Of a stretch of DNA of 64,000 bases, positions 33,428 through 41,274 are shown one piece after another. This stretch comes from Caulobacter henricii (GTDB taxonomy: Bacteria; Pseudomonadota; Alphaproteobacteria; Caulobacterales; Caulobacteraceae), in NCBI RefSeq assembly GCF_001414055.1, contig NZ_CP013002.1:62001-126000 (forward strand). Direction: 5' to 3'. The notes beneath the pieces were generated by a model that had not been told where the DNA came from, made no database searches, and saw only the letters and a program-made list of their open reading frames with translations. Position numbers and translations under genes: made by a program. Position 1 is the first letter of the stretch. Every line of letters begins with the position of its first letter.

Positions 33428-34045
33428 ATGTATAAGCTGCCCGAGCTTCCCTATGCCTATGAGGCACTGGAGCCGATCGTTTCGGCCAACACCCTCCACT
33501 TCCACCACGACAAGCACCATGCGGCCTATGTGACGGCGCTGAACGGCCTGCTGGACGGAAACGACCAGGGCAATCTGGAGGCCGTCATCCGCGCCGCCGG
33601 GCTGGGCAAGGTGTTCAACAATGCCGCCCAGGCCTGGAACCACGCCTTTTTCTGGGACGCCATGAGCCCGGACAAGACCGCGCCCGGTGCAGACCTGGCG
33701 GCGGCGATCAGCCAGACCTTTGGCGACATGGCCGGCCTGAAGACCGCCTTCGTCACCGAGGGTGTCGGCCATTTCGCTTCGGGCTGGGTCTGGCTGGTCG
33801 TCGAAGGCGGCACCCTGAAGATCATCTCGACCCATGATGCGGCCACCACCGTGACCCAGGACGGCGTGACCCCGCTGCTGGTCTGCGACGTCTGGGAGCA
33901 CGCCTACTATCTGGACCACCAGAACAATCGGAAGGGCTTCCTCGAAGCCTGGTTCGACAGCATGGCCAACTGGTCCCTCGCCGACCGACAGTTCGCGGCG
34001 GCCAAGGGCGAGGGCGAGGCCTGGGCCTATCCGGCTCCGCAATAG
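33428..34045 (+). CDS. sodB: Superoxide dismutase, Fe type
   Basis: 205 residues. Metal ligands visible: His in LHFHHDKHHAAYV, His in QAWNHAFFWDAM, and Asp/His in VCDVWEHAYYLDH. The WNHAFFWDAM block favours iron over manganese, though cambialism cannot be excluded. Cytosolic (no signal). It sits in the stress-gene neighbourhood but has no SigT element of its own; read-through from 32532 is possible. A clear hairpin terminator follows. Confidence 0.95.
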   Translation: MYKLPELPYAYEALEPIVSANTLHFHHDKHHAAYVTALNGLLDGNDQGNLEAVIRAAGLGKVFNNAAQAWNHAFFWDAMSPDKTAPGADLAAAISQTFGDMAGLKTAFVTEGVGHFASGWVWLVVEGGTLKIISTHDAATTVTQDGVTPLLVCDVWEHAYYLDHQNNRKGFLEAWFDSMANWSLADRQFAAAKGEGEAWAYPAPQ

Positions 34046-34059
34046 CCCAACAGACGGCG

Positions 34060-34088
34060 ACGGCGCGGCCCCCGGGTCGCGCCGTTTT
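34060..34088 (+). terminator. Intrinsic terminator of sodB
   Basis: ACGGCGCG (34060-34067) and CGCGCCGT (34078-34085) form an 8-bp stem followed by TTT. Confidence 0.72.
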
Positions 34089-34093
34089 GCGGG

Positions 34094-34897
34094 TCAGGCC
34101 GCCGGCCGTCGATCAAAGGCCCAGCTGCGCCAGACCGTGAAATCCGCCTTGCCGAAGGCCAGGGCCGTCACGCGGATTTCGCTAGGATCGATCTCGATCA
34201 GGTTGAAGCTGGGCGGCACGCCCCGCTCGCGCAGGGACAGGGTACCGGACACCACGGCCAGGGTCCGGCCATCGCCGAACGGATAGGGTGCCGCGAAGGG
34301 CGTATGGATATGGCCCGACAGCACCAGATCGGCACCGGCCGCCGTCAGGTGGCGGGCGGCGCGGCGACCACCGTGCACCTCACTGCTCATCGGCTCGCCG
34401 GTCAGTTCCATCAGGGGATGATGGCAGACGACAATCCGGACATCCCCCGCCGCTGTGGCCAGCCGGCCTTCGAGGTGGCGGATCTGGCGGACCGAGATCG
34501 CGCCCTTGGACCAGTTCCAGCGCAGCTGTGCGCGGCGGGCAGTATTGACGCCGAAGACCGACAGGCCCGGCGTCTGCCAGACGGCACCGTCGGCGATCCC
34601 GAACCGGGCCTCATAGCGCCGCCAGGGCGTGATCAGGCGCTCGACCAGCTCGCCGGGACCGGCATAGGGGGTGTCATGATTGCCCGGCGTAGCGAACAGG
34701 GGGCCGGGCGCGCGGTCCAGCCAGGCCCGGGCGGCGGCGAACTCCGTCTTCGCGCCGTCGCGGGTCAGGTCACCGGCCACCACCAGCAGGTCGGGCTTCT
34801 CCTGGTGAAACCAGGCGAGGGCCGCCTCGACCGCCGCCGGGTTCTCGCCGCCGAAATGCAGGTCCGACACCTGGATGATCCTGAAGGTCCTGGTCAC
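34094..34897 (-). CDS. Calcineurin-like metallophosphoesterase
   Basis: 267 residues from GTG 34897, whose start overlaps the lipid-kinase stop by 4 bases. Dinuclear-metal motifs in order: VSDLHFGG, VAGDLTRDG, TPGNHD, VCHHPL and LSGHIHTP. Soluble and cytosolic by sequence. Translational coupling to a diacylglycerol-kinase-domain protein, under a stress promoter, suggests a phosphorylation/dephosphorylation pair acting on lipid or lipid-linked substrates; that is inference. Confidence 0.88.
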   Translation of the reverse strand: MTRTFRIIQVSDLHFGGENPAAVEAALAWFHQEKPDLLVVAGDLTRDGAKTEFAAARAWLDRAPGPLFATPGNHDTPYAGPGELVERLITPWRRYEARFGIADGAVWQTPGLSVFGVNTARRAQLRWNWSKGAISVRQIRHLEGRLATAAGDVRIVVCHHPLMELTGEPMSSEVHGGRRAARHLTAAGADLVLSGHIHTPFAAPYPFGDGRTLAVVSGTLSLRERGVPPSFNLIEIDPSEIRVTALAFGKADFTVWRSWAFDRRPAA

Positions 34898-35742
34898 GCG
34901 GGCAGGGACACGGCCCGGAAGGCCCTGGGGCGAAAGCGGATCTGGACCTCGGAGGGCAGCCGGATCGGCTCGCCGTCCAGAATGGCGGGGATCTGACCGG
35001 CGGCCCACACCCGTCCCACCCGGCAGCGCTCGACCCTGACCGAGGGATCATCGCGCCAGTCGCCGGTCAGGGCACTGAAGCCCAGGCGAAAGGCCTCGAT
35101 GGCATTGGCCGGATCCAGGGCCGCCGCCTCCAGGGCCCGTTCGTCCTCGTCCAGGCCCAAGGAGACCAGGGGACACATCAGGGTCAGGGCCTCGGTCTTC
35201 TGTCGGGGCCGGCCATCCAGGGAAAAGCGCAACCGGCCGGAAAAGGCCCGCCGAAAGGCGCGCTGGGCCCGTTGCAGGGTCAGACCCAGCTTGCCCGCCC
35301 GAGCCGCCTCGCGGGCGTCGGCCCACAGGGCCGGGCTGCCGAGGATCGCCGCCACAAAGAACAGGTGCCCGTCGACCTCGCCGCCGGAGACCATGCGCGG
35401 CGTCCCTTCGGCCAGGCAGGCCGCCATGGCCTCGGGCCAGGAGCGGTCGCCATAGAAGGCGCGCGGCAGCATGTTCATGGTCCCGCCGGGCAGGGGGGCG
35501 ATGGGCGGACCGTCCGGCCCCGACAGTTCGGCCGCCGCCCGCGCCGTGCCGTCGCCGGCGATCAGATAGATCGCGTCCGGGCCGGAATCGATTACCTCGC
35601 GCAGACAGGCCAGCAGGTCGTCGCCGGGCACATGCACCGACCCGGCCACGCCATGGTCGGCCAGGATGCGCTCGGCGATGGCCGGCGCATCGGTCCCGAC
35701 GGAGCCGGCCGCGACATTGGCGATGATCTCGATGCGCTGCAT
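34894..35742 (-). CDS. Diacylglycerol kinase catalytic-domain protein (lipid kinase)
   Basis: 282 residues. N-terminal DAGK_cat domain: IANVAAGSVG, then LIAGDGTARAAAE (the GGDGT nucleotide motif with Ala for the first Gly) and APLPGGTMNMLPR (GGT-N). The C-terminal beta-sandwich resembles YegS/BmrU lipid kinases. Phosphorylates diacylglycerol or a related membrane lipid. An exact SigT promoter (minus strand) lies 30 bases upstream of the ATG. Confidence 0.87.
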   Translation of the reverse strand: MQRIEIIANVAAGSVGTDAPAIAERILADHGVAGSVHVPGDDLLACLREVIDSGPDAIYLIAGDGTARAAAELSGPDGPPIAPLPGGTMNMLPRAFYGDRSWPEAMAACLAEGTPRMVSGGEVDGHLFFVAAILGSPALWADAREAARAGKLGLTLQRAQRAFRRAFSGRLRFSLDGRPRQKTEALTLMCPLVSLGLDEDERALEAAALDPANAIEAFRLGFSALTGDWRDDPSVRVERCRVGRVWAAGQIPAILDGEPIRLPSEVQIRFRPRAFRAVSLPA

Positions 35743-35771
35743 GGCTGCTCCGTTGCAAGGCCCCGGTCTCT

Positions 35772-35796
35772 AACGGCCAAGCTTTGCAGGGGTTCC
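35772..35796 (-). promoter_or_regulatory. SigT (EcfG) promoter of the lipid kinase-phosphoesterase operon
   Basis: Minus strand GGAAC (35796-35792), 16 bases, CGTT (35775-35772). Exact consensus, about 30 bases before the start codon. Confidence 0.78.
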
Positions 35797-36019
35797 TGCC
35801 AAAGAGGGCTGGCTCCGTGCGCCGCAGGGCTGCCGGACGGTCGGAACAGGTGTGGGGGGTGCGGAGGCAGCAGGCCAGCTTGCGCTGACCTCAAGTCGGG
35901 GGGGCGTCGCCGCCTCCGCATCATCAAAACGCGATGGCGGAAGCCTGGTTCCCCAAACGGTCACTTTTTCCGGGCGGGGGAACGCGGCTCGGACAAGGCC
36001 GCCCGTCCAGCCCGGCCAC

Positions 36020-36044
36020 GGAACAGGGCGGGGCTGCGAACGTT
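36020..36044 (+). promoter_or_regulatory. SigT (EcfG) promoter of two small membrane-protein genes
   Basis: GGAAC (36020-36024), 16 bases, CGTT (36041-36044). Exact consensus, 80 bases before ATG 36126. Confidence 0.78.
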
Positions 36045-36125
36045 GTCTGGGTGACGGTCAACCGGGCCGTTGGTGAAGCAAGAGAGCGTATCGTGACCAG
36101 TCGCGACCGGGCCGAACAGGGCGGG

Positions 36126-36284
36126 ATGATTTTTTACACGCTGCCGACCCGACGCCAGAGAGCGGCCAGAACCCGCTTCCTGGCGCTGATGGTGATCGCG
36201 GCCATGGCGCTGTCGGCCGGGGTTATCCAGGCCTTCAATTCGCGACCGCCGCCGGTCGAGATCCTCGCCTTTGCCCCGACCTAA
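36126..36284 (+). CDS. Small single-pass membrane protein
   Basis: 52 residues, MIFYTLPTRRQRAARTRFLA..., with one helix (about residues 19-37) after an Arg-rich cytosolic start and a short periplasmic tail. Longer in-frame starts upstream run across the promoter and are rejected; GTG 36093 (VTSRDRAEQGG) is the only serious alternative. Preceded by an exact SigT promoter, so likely a stress-regulated small protein. No family recognised. Confidence 0.6.
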   Translation: MIFYTLPTRRQRAARTRFLALMVIAAMALSAGVIQAFNSRPPPVEILAFAPT

Positions 36285-36306
36285 TGACAGTAACAAGGAG
36301 TACCCC

Positions 36307-36558
36307 ATGACTGCCGAGATTCAACCAAGTCCGCCCCGCCTCAACGCCACCCGGGCGCGACAGGGCCGCTGGGGACAGCACATCTTCTGGATCCTGGTCG
36401 TCTCGACCGTCCTGGCGGCCCTCGCCCTGTTCGGGGCATGGGGCTTCCGCGCCGATGATCTGGCGTCGGTCGAACACAACAACGGCGTCAAGAGCCCGGC
36501 CGAGGCCCAACGCTATGACACGCCGCAAAGCGCGGCGCGCCAGAGACCTGCCGGCTGA
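36307..36558 (+). CDS. Small membrane protein of the stress locus
   Basis: 83 residues from ATG 36307, with a strong Shine-Dalgarno (AAGGAG) 7-12 bases before. One hydrophobic helix (about residues 26-45, FWILVVSTVLAALALFGAW). The tail is hydrophilic. Lies 22 bases after the preceding small gene and shares its SigT promoter. Convergent with phyR, with a bidirectional hairpin between. Function unknown. Confidence 0.65.
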   Translation: MTAEIQPSPPRLNATRARQGRWGQHIFWILVVSTVLAALALFGAWGFRADDLASVEHNNGVKSPAEAQRYDTPQSAARQRPAG

Positions 36559-36582
36559 GTCCGGCCCGATCGCCTCTTCCCG

Positions 36583-36620
36583 GTCACCAACGGCTCGCCT
36601 CGCGGGTGGCCGTTGGTGAC
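36583..36620. terminator. Bidirectional hairpin between convergent genes
   Basis: GTCACCAACGGC (36583-36594) and GCCGTTGGTGAC (36609-36620) form a perfect 12-bp stem with a 14-base loop, between the small-membrane-protein gene and phyR. No long T-run on either side. Confidence 0.65.
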
Positions 36621-36627
36621 ATCGGGA

Positions 36628-37428
36628 TCAGGCGGCCTTGCGGCTGCGGCGGGGATGGAAGAACAGCGCCTGGCCGATCGCCGCCTTCACCGTCTCCGGC
36701 TGGAAGGGCTTGGTGATCAGGAAGGTGGGTTCCGGCCGCTCACCGGTCAGCAGGCGCTCGGGGAAGGCCGTGATGAAGATCACCGGCACGTCGAGACGGG
36801 CCAGGATGTCCTTGACTGCGTCGATGCCGGACGAGCCGTCGGCCAGCTGGATGTCGGCCAGGACCAGGCCCGGCATCTGGCGCGACACGGCCTCCAGAGC
36901 TTCACTGCGGGTGGCGGCGATATCAGTGACCTCATGGCCCAGTTCGCGCACCAGGGCCTCGATGTCCGCGGCGATCACCGGTTCGTCTTCGATGATCAGC
37001 ACGGTGGTGGCCAGTTCGGCGTCGATCTCGGTCTGGGCCTCCGAGATGAGGCGCTCGACGTCGCCGAAGGCGCAGCCGAGAATCTGGGCGGCCTCGGTCG
37101 GGGTGAAGCCTTCCAGGGCGGTGAGCAGGAAGGCCTGGCGCGAGCGCGGCGCGATCCGCATCAGCCGCTGTGAGGCGTCATCGGCGGGCGAGGCGCGATC
37201 GTCCTGGCGGGCCTCAAGCTGGGCACCGGTCGACAGCCAGATCGCGTGGAAGACGTGATAGAGCGCGACGCGGGGCGACAGGCCTGCGTCCAGCGAGCGG
37301 TCGCCGGAGGCCAGGGCCTCAAGCGCGACCCGGACATAGTGATCGCCGGTGGCCTGGTCGCCGGTCAGGGCGCGGGCGTAGCGACGAATATAAGGCAGAT
37401 GCGGTGCCAGCCGGGCAAGCAGACTCAT
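36628..37428 (-). CDS. phyR: General stress response anti-anti-sigma regulator PhyR
   Basis: 266 residues. Residues 1-135 are a sigma-factor-like (EcfG-mimic) domain; residues 142-255 are a receiver with the acidic pair in IIEDEP, phosphoacceptor Asp192 (VLADIQLADG) and Lys240. When phosphorylated, PhyR binds NepR through the sigma-like domain and frees the sigma factor. Divergent from nepR-sigT, with its own exact SigT promoter, giving positive feedback. Confidence 0.97.
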   Translation of the reverse strand: MSLLARLAPHLPYIRRYARALTGDQATGDHYVRVALEALASGDRSLDAGLSPRVALYHVFHAIWLSTGAQLEARQDDRASPADDASQRLMRIAPRSRQAFLLTALEGFTPTEAAQILGCAFGDVERLISEAQTEIDAELATTVLIIEDEPVIAADIEALVRELGHEVTDIAATRSEALEAVSRQMPGLVLADIQLADGSSGIDAVKDILARLDVPVIFITAFPERLLTGERPEPTFLITKPFQPETVKAAIGQALFFHPRRSRKAA

Positions 37429-37501
37429 GACCCCTCCCGATGCGGTGTCGTCGTAAAGAATGCGAAGTCATGACCAAGCTGGGCCATTCCAACCCGACTA
37501 G

Positions 37502-37526
37502 AACGCGGTCTTGGGAAGCCGGTTCC
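37502..37526 (-). promoter_or_regulatory. SigT (EcfG) promoter of phyR
   Basis: Minus strand GGAAC (37526-37522), 16 bases, CGTT (37505-37502). Exact consensus, about 75 bases before the phyR ATG. Confidence 0.82.
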
Positions 37527-37565
37527 GCCTTTTGTGGAATTTTGCCAATCTAGGGCCAAGCTTGT

Positions 37566-37590
37566 GGAACCCGATACGGAAACTCGCGTT
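37566..37590 (+). promoter_or_regulatory. SigT (EcfG) promoter of nepR-sigT
   Basis: GGAAC (37566-37570), 16 bases, CGTT (37587-37590). Exact consensus, about 70 bases before nepR. It lies 40 bases from, and points away from, the phyR promoter. Confidence 0.85.
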
Positions 37591-37657
37591 GTCGTCTGGC
37601 AGGACCATAATCGGCCAAAGGGGGCGGACACCGCAGGTTTGCGGTGTCGTCGAGGAC

Positions 37658-37843
37658 ATGATCGAACACGTACCCATGGAAGATCACCGCATGCGCGGCA
37701 CCGCGCTGGACGAAACGCGCCTGCGCCAGCAGGCCATCGGCGTGAAGCTGCGCCAGATGTTCGACGAGGTCGTCAATGAGGCGGTCCCGGACGAATTCCT
37801 CGAGATCCTGCGAAAGGCAGACCAGCCGGCCGGCGAGCCATGA
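37658..37843 (+). CDS. nepR: Anti-sigma factor NepR
   Basis: 61 residues from ATG 37658 (MIEHVPMEDHRM; ATG 37676 is an alternative). The NepR core is clear: IGVKLRQMFDEVVNEAVPDEFLEIL, two helices of which are split here by one linker. It sequesters SigT until phosphorylated PhyR takes it over. Overlaps sigT by 4 bases (ATGA), the conserved arrangement. Confidence 0.9.
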   Translation: MIEHVPMEDHRMRGTALDETRLRQQAIGVKLRQMFDEVVNEAVPDEFLEILRKADQPAGEP

Positions 37844-38457
37844 GCCCGCCGGACACCGAAGCCCAGGTCGGTCGCTCGCCCTTTGACCCGCCGCGCGATC
37901 AGGCCTTCAAGCGCGAGCTGGTGAAGCTGATTCCCCATCTGCGGGCCTTTGCCCGGACCCTGACCGGGGATCCGACCGCTGCCGACGACCTGGCCCAGGA
38001 CGCCATGATGAAGGCCTGGGACGCGCGGGCCAGCTTCCAGCTGGGCACCAATATGAAGGCCTGGACCTTCATGATCCTGCGCAACCAGTTCTATTCCGAA
38101 AAGCGGCGGTCCTGGCGTCAGAGCCAGCTGGACCAGGAAGCCGCCGAGCGGACCCTGGTGGCGGTCGATGACCCGGAGGCCCCGGTCGCCCTGGACGAAC
38201 TGCGTCTGAGCCTGGCCATGCTGCCGGCCGAGCAGCGGGAAGCCCTGATCCTGGTCGGGGCCGGTGGCTTTGCCTATGAAGAGGCCGCCGCGATCTGCGG
38301 CTGCGCGGTGGGCACGGTCAAAAGCCGGGTGAGCCGGGCCCGTCGGGCGTTGCAGGCCATTCTCGAGGCCGGGGCCTATGATCGCGACGGCCGATCGGCG
38401 GGCGAGGCCATGGGTTCGATCCTGGCCGATGCGGAGCGCCTGAGCTCCCTGCGGTGA
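37840..38457 (+). CDS. sigT: General stress ECF sigma factor (EcfG/SigT)
   Basis: 205 residues. Region 2 (residues 25-95) has DDLAQDAMMKAWDARASF and the promoter-melting helix; region 4 (about 130-185) has LSLAMLPAEQREALILVGAGG and the HTH AAAICGCAVGTVKSRVSRAR. ECF15 type by context. It recognises GGAAC-N16/17-CGTT, found repeatedly within 8 kb. Coupled to nepR upstream and overlapping phyK downstream (GTGA). Confidence 0.95.
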   Translation: MSPPDTEAQVGRSPFDPPRDQAFKRELVKLIPHLRAFARTLTGDPTAADDLAQDAMMKAWDARASFQLGTNMKAWTFMILRNQFYSEKRRSWRQSQLDQEAAERTLVAVDDPEAPVALDELRLSLAMLPAEQREALILVGAGGFAYEEAAAICGCAVGTVKSRVSRARRALQAILEAGAYDRDGRSAGEAMGSILADAERLSSLR

Positions 38458-40154
38458 GAGCCTTTCGTCGCCCGGGCGCGGAGGCTGTAAACTCGATCCG
38501 CGTGCGGCTGGCGGTGGCCCTGTTTATCGCCCTGCTGCCGGTGCTGTTGCTGGGCGGACTGCAATCGGTCTTTGCCTTTCGGGCCGAGGCGGATCTGCGC
38601 CGGCAAAGCCTGGAACTGGCCGCCGGCCGCAGTGCGGCCATTGCCCGGGCCCGGATCGAGGCGGCCGGGGTTCTGCTCCAGACCCTGGGTCCCGGCTCGG
38701 TGGGCCTGGAATGCGCCCAGCGCCTGGCCGATGTGCGCAAGCGCCTGCCGGGCTATGCCAATCTGGTGCGGTTCGACGCCCGGGGCCGGGTGGTCTGCGC
38801 CGCCGGAACCACGCCCCTCGACCGCCAGAGGGCCGGACGGATCTGGTTCCGCGAACTGGCGGCCGGTTCCAGCCTGGTGGTGGCCAGTTCGCCGGGTGCT
38901 GTCTATGCGACCGAACCGTCTGTGGTCGCCGCCGTGCGAGCCGATGGACCGGACCGCCGGTTCGACGGGGCCATGGTCGCGGTCCTGACCCTGCGCAGCC
39001 TGCGTCTCGAAACGGCGAACCGCTTCATGCCCGAAGGGGCCGAGATCGCCCTGGCCGACTCGCATGGGGCGGTGTTTGCCTCCACCGAGGCCGGGGCCTT
39101 CGACACGCCGCCCCAGGGCTGGCGGGAGACGGCCTATCAGCGCGGGGCGGTCCAGTGGTCCGGCCAGGATCGTCAGAACCGCCGCCGGGTCTATTCCGCC
39201 GCGCCCCTGACCGAGAGCGGGGTTTTTGTCCTGCTGTCGGCCCCCTCGCCAGGCCTGCTGTCCTGGACCTGGATCAATCCGATCTCGCGCCTGATCTTGC
39301 CCCTGCTCGCCTTTGGCCTCGCCCTGGGGGCGGTGCTCTATGCCGCCGAGCGCGCGGTGATCCGCTGGATCGTCTATTTGCAGCGGGTGGCCGCCATCTA
39401 TGCCCGGGGGCGTTTCACCGTTCGGCCCCTGCAGGCCAAGCGGGCCCCGCCCGAGATCCGCGAACTGGCCGCCACCCTCGACGACATGGCCGCGGCCATC
39501 GTCGCTCGGGATGCCTCGCTGATGGACAGCCTGGCCGAGAAGGACGCGCTGATGCGCGAGATCCATCACCGGGTGAAGAACAACCTGCAGATCATCACCT
39601 CCCTGCTCAACCTGCAGCAGCGCGCCCTGGCTGATCCGGCCGCCCGGGCGGCGATGAACGACACCCGCCAGCGGATTACCGCCCTGGCCCAGATATATCG
39701 GGCCCTCTATCACGGGCCCAATCTGAAGCAGGTGGACCTGCGCGCCTTTCTCGAGGAGCTGACGGCGCAGTTGCTGATCGGCGAGCGGTCCGGGACCGGC
39801 TGCGTGCACACCCGGGTCCATGCCGACCCCCTGGTCATCGATCCCGATCGCCTGGCCCCCATTGCCCTCTTTGCCGTCGAGGCGATCTCCAACGCCCGGA
39901 AACATGCCTTCGCCGACCGGGGCGGGACCCTGTCGGTGCATTTCGTCGTGCGCGGCGAAGAGGCCGAACTGTCGATCGGCGACGACGGCCCCGGCCTGCT
40001 GGAAGGGCTGGGCGAGGGGGTTGGCCGTACCCTGATGACCGCCTTTGCCCGTCAGCTTCGCGGCCAGGTCAGTTTTGAAGCCAGCCCCGGGGGCGGCCTG
40101 CTCGTCCGCCTGGTCTTCCCGACGCCGCAGCTTCCGGCCCAGTCCGGAACCTAG
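38454..40154 (+). CDS. phyK: Membrane sensor histidine kinase of the stress pathway (PhyK-like)
   Basis: 566 residues from GTG 38454. A membrane helix (about 20-40), a periplasmic sensor of about 240 residues, a second helix (about 280-300), a HAMP-like linker, then a HisKA_2-type kinase with phosphoacceptor His near residue 370 (REIHHRVKNNLQIITSLLNL) and an ATPase with SNARKHAF (N box) and GDDGPGL. Phosphorylates PhyR in Caulobacter-type systems. The locus order phyR / nepR-sigT-phyK supports the assignment. Confidence 0.92.
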   Translation: MRAFRRPGAEAVNSIRVRLAVALFIALLPVLLLGGLQSVFAFRAEADLRRQSLELAAGRSAAIARARIEAAGVLLQTLGPGSVGLECAQRLADVRKRLPGYANLVRFDARGRVVCAAGTTPLDRQRAGRIWFRELAAGSSLVVASSPGAVYATEPSVVAAVRADGPDRRFDGAMVAVLTLRSLRLETANRFMPEGAEIALADSHGAVFASTEAGAFDTPPQGWRETAYQRGAVQWSGQDRQNRRRVYSAAPLTESGVFVLLSAPSPGLLSWTWINPISRLILPLLAFGLALGAVLYAAERAVIRWIVYLQRVAAIYARGRFTVRPLQAKRAPPEIRELAATLDDMAAAIVARDASLMDSLAEKDALMREIHHRVKNNLQIITSLLNLQQRALADPAARAAMNDTRQRITALAQIYRALYHGPNLKQVDLRAFLEELTAQLLIGERSGTGCVHTRVHADPLVIDPDRLAPIALFAVEAISNARKHAFADRGGTLSVHFVVRGEEAELSIGDDGPGLLEGLGEGVGRTLMTAFARQLRGQVSFEASPGGGLLVRLVFPTPQLPAQSGT

Positions 40155-40170
40155 CGTCACCGGGGGCGTT
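40146..40170 (+). promoter_or_regulatory. SigT (EcfG) promoter of the entericidin-like gene
   Basis: GGAAC (40146-40150), 16 bases, CGTT (40167-40170). Exact consensus, overlapping the last codons of phyK and 56 bases before the next ATG. Confidence 0.82.
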
Positions 40171-40225
40171 GTCAGGGGCGACACTAGGTCCCAGGCCCAA
40201 ACGGGCCAGTCCACCGGAGAACATC

Positions 40226-40363
40226 ATGCGCAAGTTCATCATCCTGGCCGCTCTCGCCGCCAGCCTGTCGGTCGCTGCCTGCAATACCGTCGAAGGCGCC
40301 GGCAAGGATGTCTCATCGGCCGGCAAGGCGGTCACCGACATGGCCAAAGACGCCAAGAACTAG
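40226..40363 (+). CDS. Entericidin-like small lipoprotein
   Basis: 45 residues: MRKFIILAALAASLSVAAC gives a lipoprotein signal with Cys19, and the mature peptide NTVEGAGKDVSSAGKAV matches the entericidin A/B pattern (NT-x-GAGKD-x-xxxG). Exact SigT promoter upstream and an intrinsic terminator downstream make it a monocistronic stress gene. In enterobacteria entericidins form a toxin/antidote pair; only one member is present here. Confidence 0.85.
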   Translation: MRKFIILAALAASLSVAACNTVEGAGKDVSSAGKAVTDMAKDAKN

Positions 40364-40388
40364 GACCTCCGCGTCCGGGACACGATCA

Positions 40389-40424
40389 GGCTCGCAACGC
40401 CCCGGGGCGTTGCGGGCCTTTTTT
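40389..40424 (+). terminator. Strong intrinsic terminator
   Basis: Perfect 22-base palindrome CGCAACGCCCC/GGGGCGTTGCG (40393-40414), extendable by AGGCT/GGCCT with one wobble pair, followed by six T (40419-40424). Confidence 0.9.
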
Positions 40425-40440
40425 CTGGGATGAACCGGCC

Positions 40441-41274
40441 TCAGGCCGCCGCTTCGGCCTGGTGGTCGGACCGGCGGACAAAGACCCCGGCCTGGTCTGA
40501 AGCTTCGAACAGCTCTGTGGCGGCGAAGGGCAAGGCATCGTCCGGGCCCAGCACCAGGACCCCGTCATCGGCCAGGCGCGCGGTCAGGCTTTCGATGATC
40601 CGGCCATGATACGAGGGCTCAAGGCCGTCCAGCACATGGCGCAGCAGGATCACATCGAACCGGCCGAGGGCGGACAGGTCGCTGAGCAGGTTGATCCGCT
40701 TCCAGCGCACGGACTGACGAATGCGCGGCGAGATCTCCCAGGTGTCGTCCTGGTTGGCGAAGTGCTTGACCAGCTGGGCGATGGGCAGGCCGCGCTGGAC
40801 CTCGAACTGGGTGTAGAGGCCGCTCTGGGCCTTTTCCAGGCAGCGTTCCGACAGGTCGGAGCCGAAGAATTCGAATTTCGCGCCTGGCTCGACATCGCGG
40901 CAGTCACCGGCCGCCATGGCCAGGGAATAGACCTCCTGGCCAGTCGAACAGGCAGCGCTCCACAGCCGGATCGGCTGGTCGCGACGGGCTCTGGACAGGG
41001 TCGGGAGCACCGTGTCGCGCAGATGGGCAAAGACCGCGCGGTCGCGGAAGAACTGGGTCTCGTTGAAGGTCAGGGCCTCGATGACCGCCCAGATCAGGCG
41101 CTCCTCGCGTTTGCTGCGCAGGGTGGCCATCAGGGCATCGATCGAATCGAAGCCTTCGCGGCGAGCCAGGGGAGCCAGGCGGCTTTCGACCACATAGGTC
41201 TTGTCGACATCGATGTGGAGGCCGGCGCGGGCGCGGCCGAGGGCGGCCAGGAGTTCCATGTCTTCGGACGTCAC
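40441..41274 (-). CDS. cheR: CheR-type protein-glutamate methyltransferase
   Basis: 277 residues. N-terminal CheR helical domain (residues 1-70) followed by the SAM-dependent methyltransferase domain: LTFNETQFFRD, IRLWSAACSTGQEVYSLAM (SAM-binding), FFGSDLSERCLEKAQ and DVILLRHVLDGL. Would methylate receptor glutamates. Overlaps cheY by 4 bases; chpT is next upstream. This is not a full chemotaxis operon (no cheA, cheW or receptors here). Confidence 0.92.
   Translation of the reverse strand: MTSEDMELLAALGRARAGLHIDVDKTYVVESRLAPLARREGFDSIDALMATLRSKREERLIWAVIEALTFNETQFFRDRAVFAHLRDTVLPTLSRARRDQPIRLWSAACSTGQEVYSLAMAAGDCRDVEPGAKFEFFGSDLSERCLEKAQSGLYTQFEVQRGLPIAQLVKHFANQDDTWEISPRIRQSVRWKRINLLSDLSALGRFDVILLRHVLDGLEPSYHGRIIESLTARLADDGVLVLGPDDALPFAATELFEASDQAGVFVRRSDHQAEAAA

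Noticed and set aside
33403..33430. SigT promoter directly upstream of sodB (a GGAAC is present)
   Set aside because: No CGTT at 16-17 bases; the GGAAC belongs to an inverted repeat.
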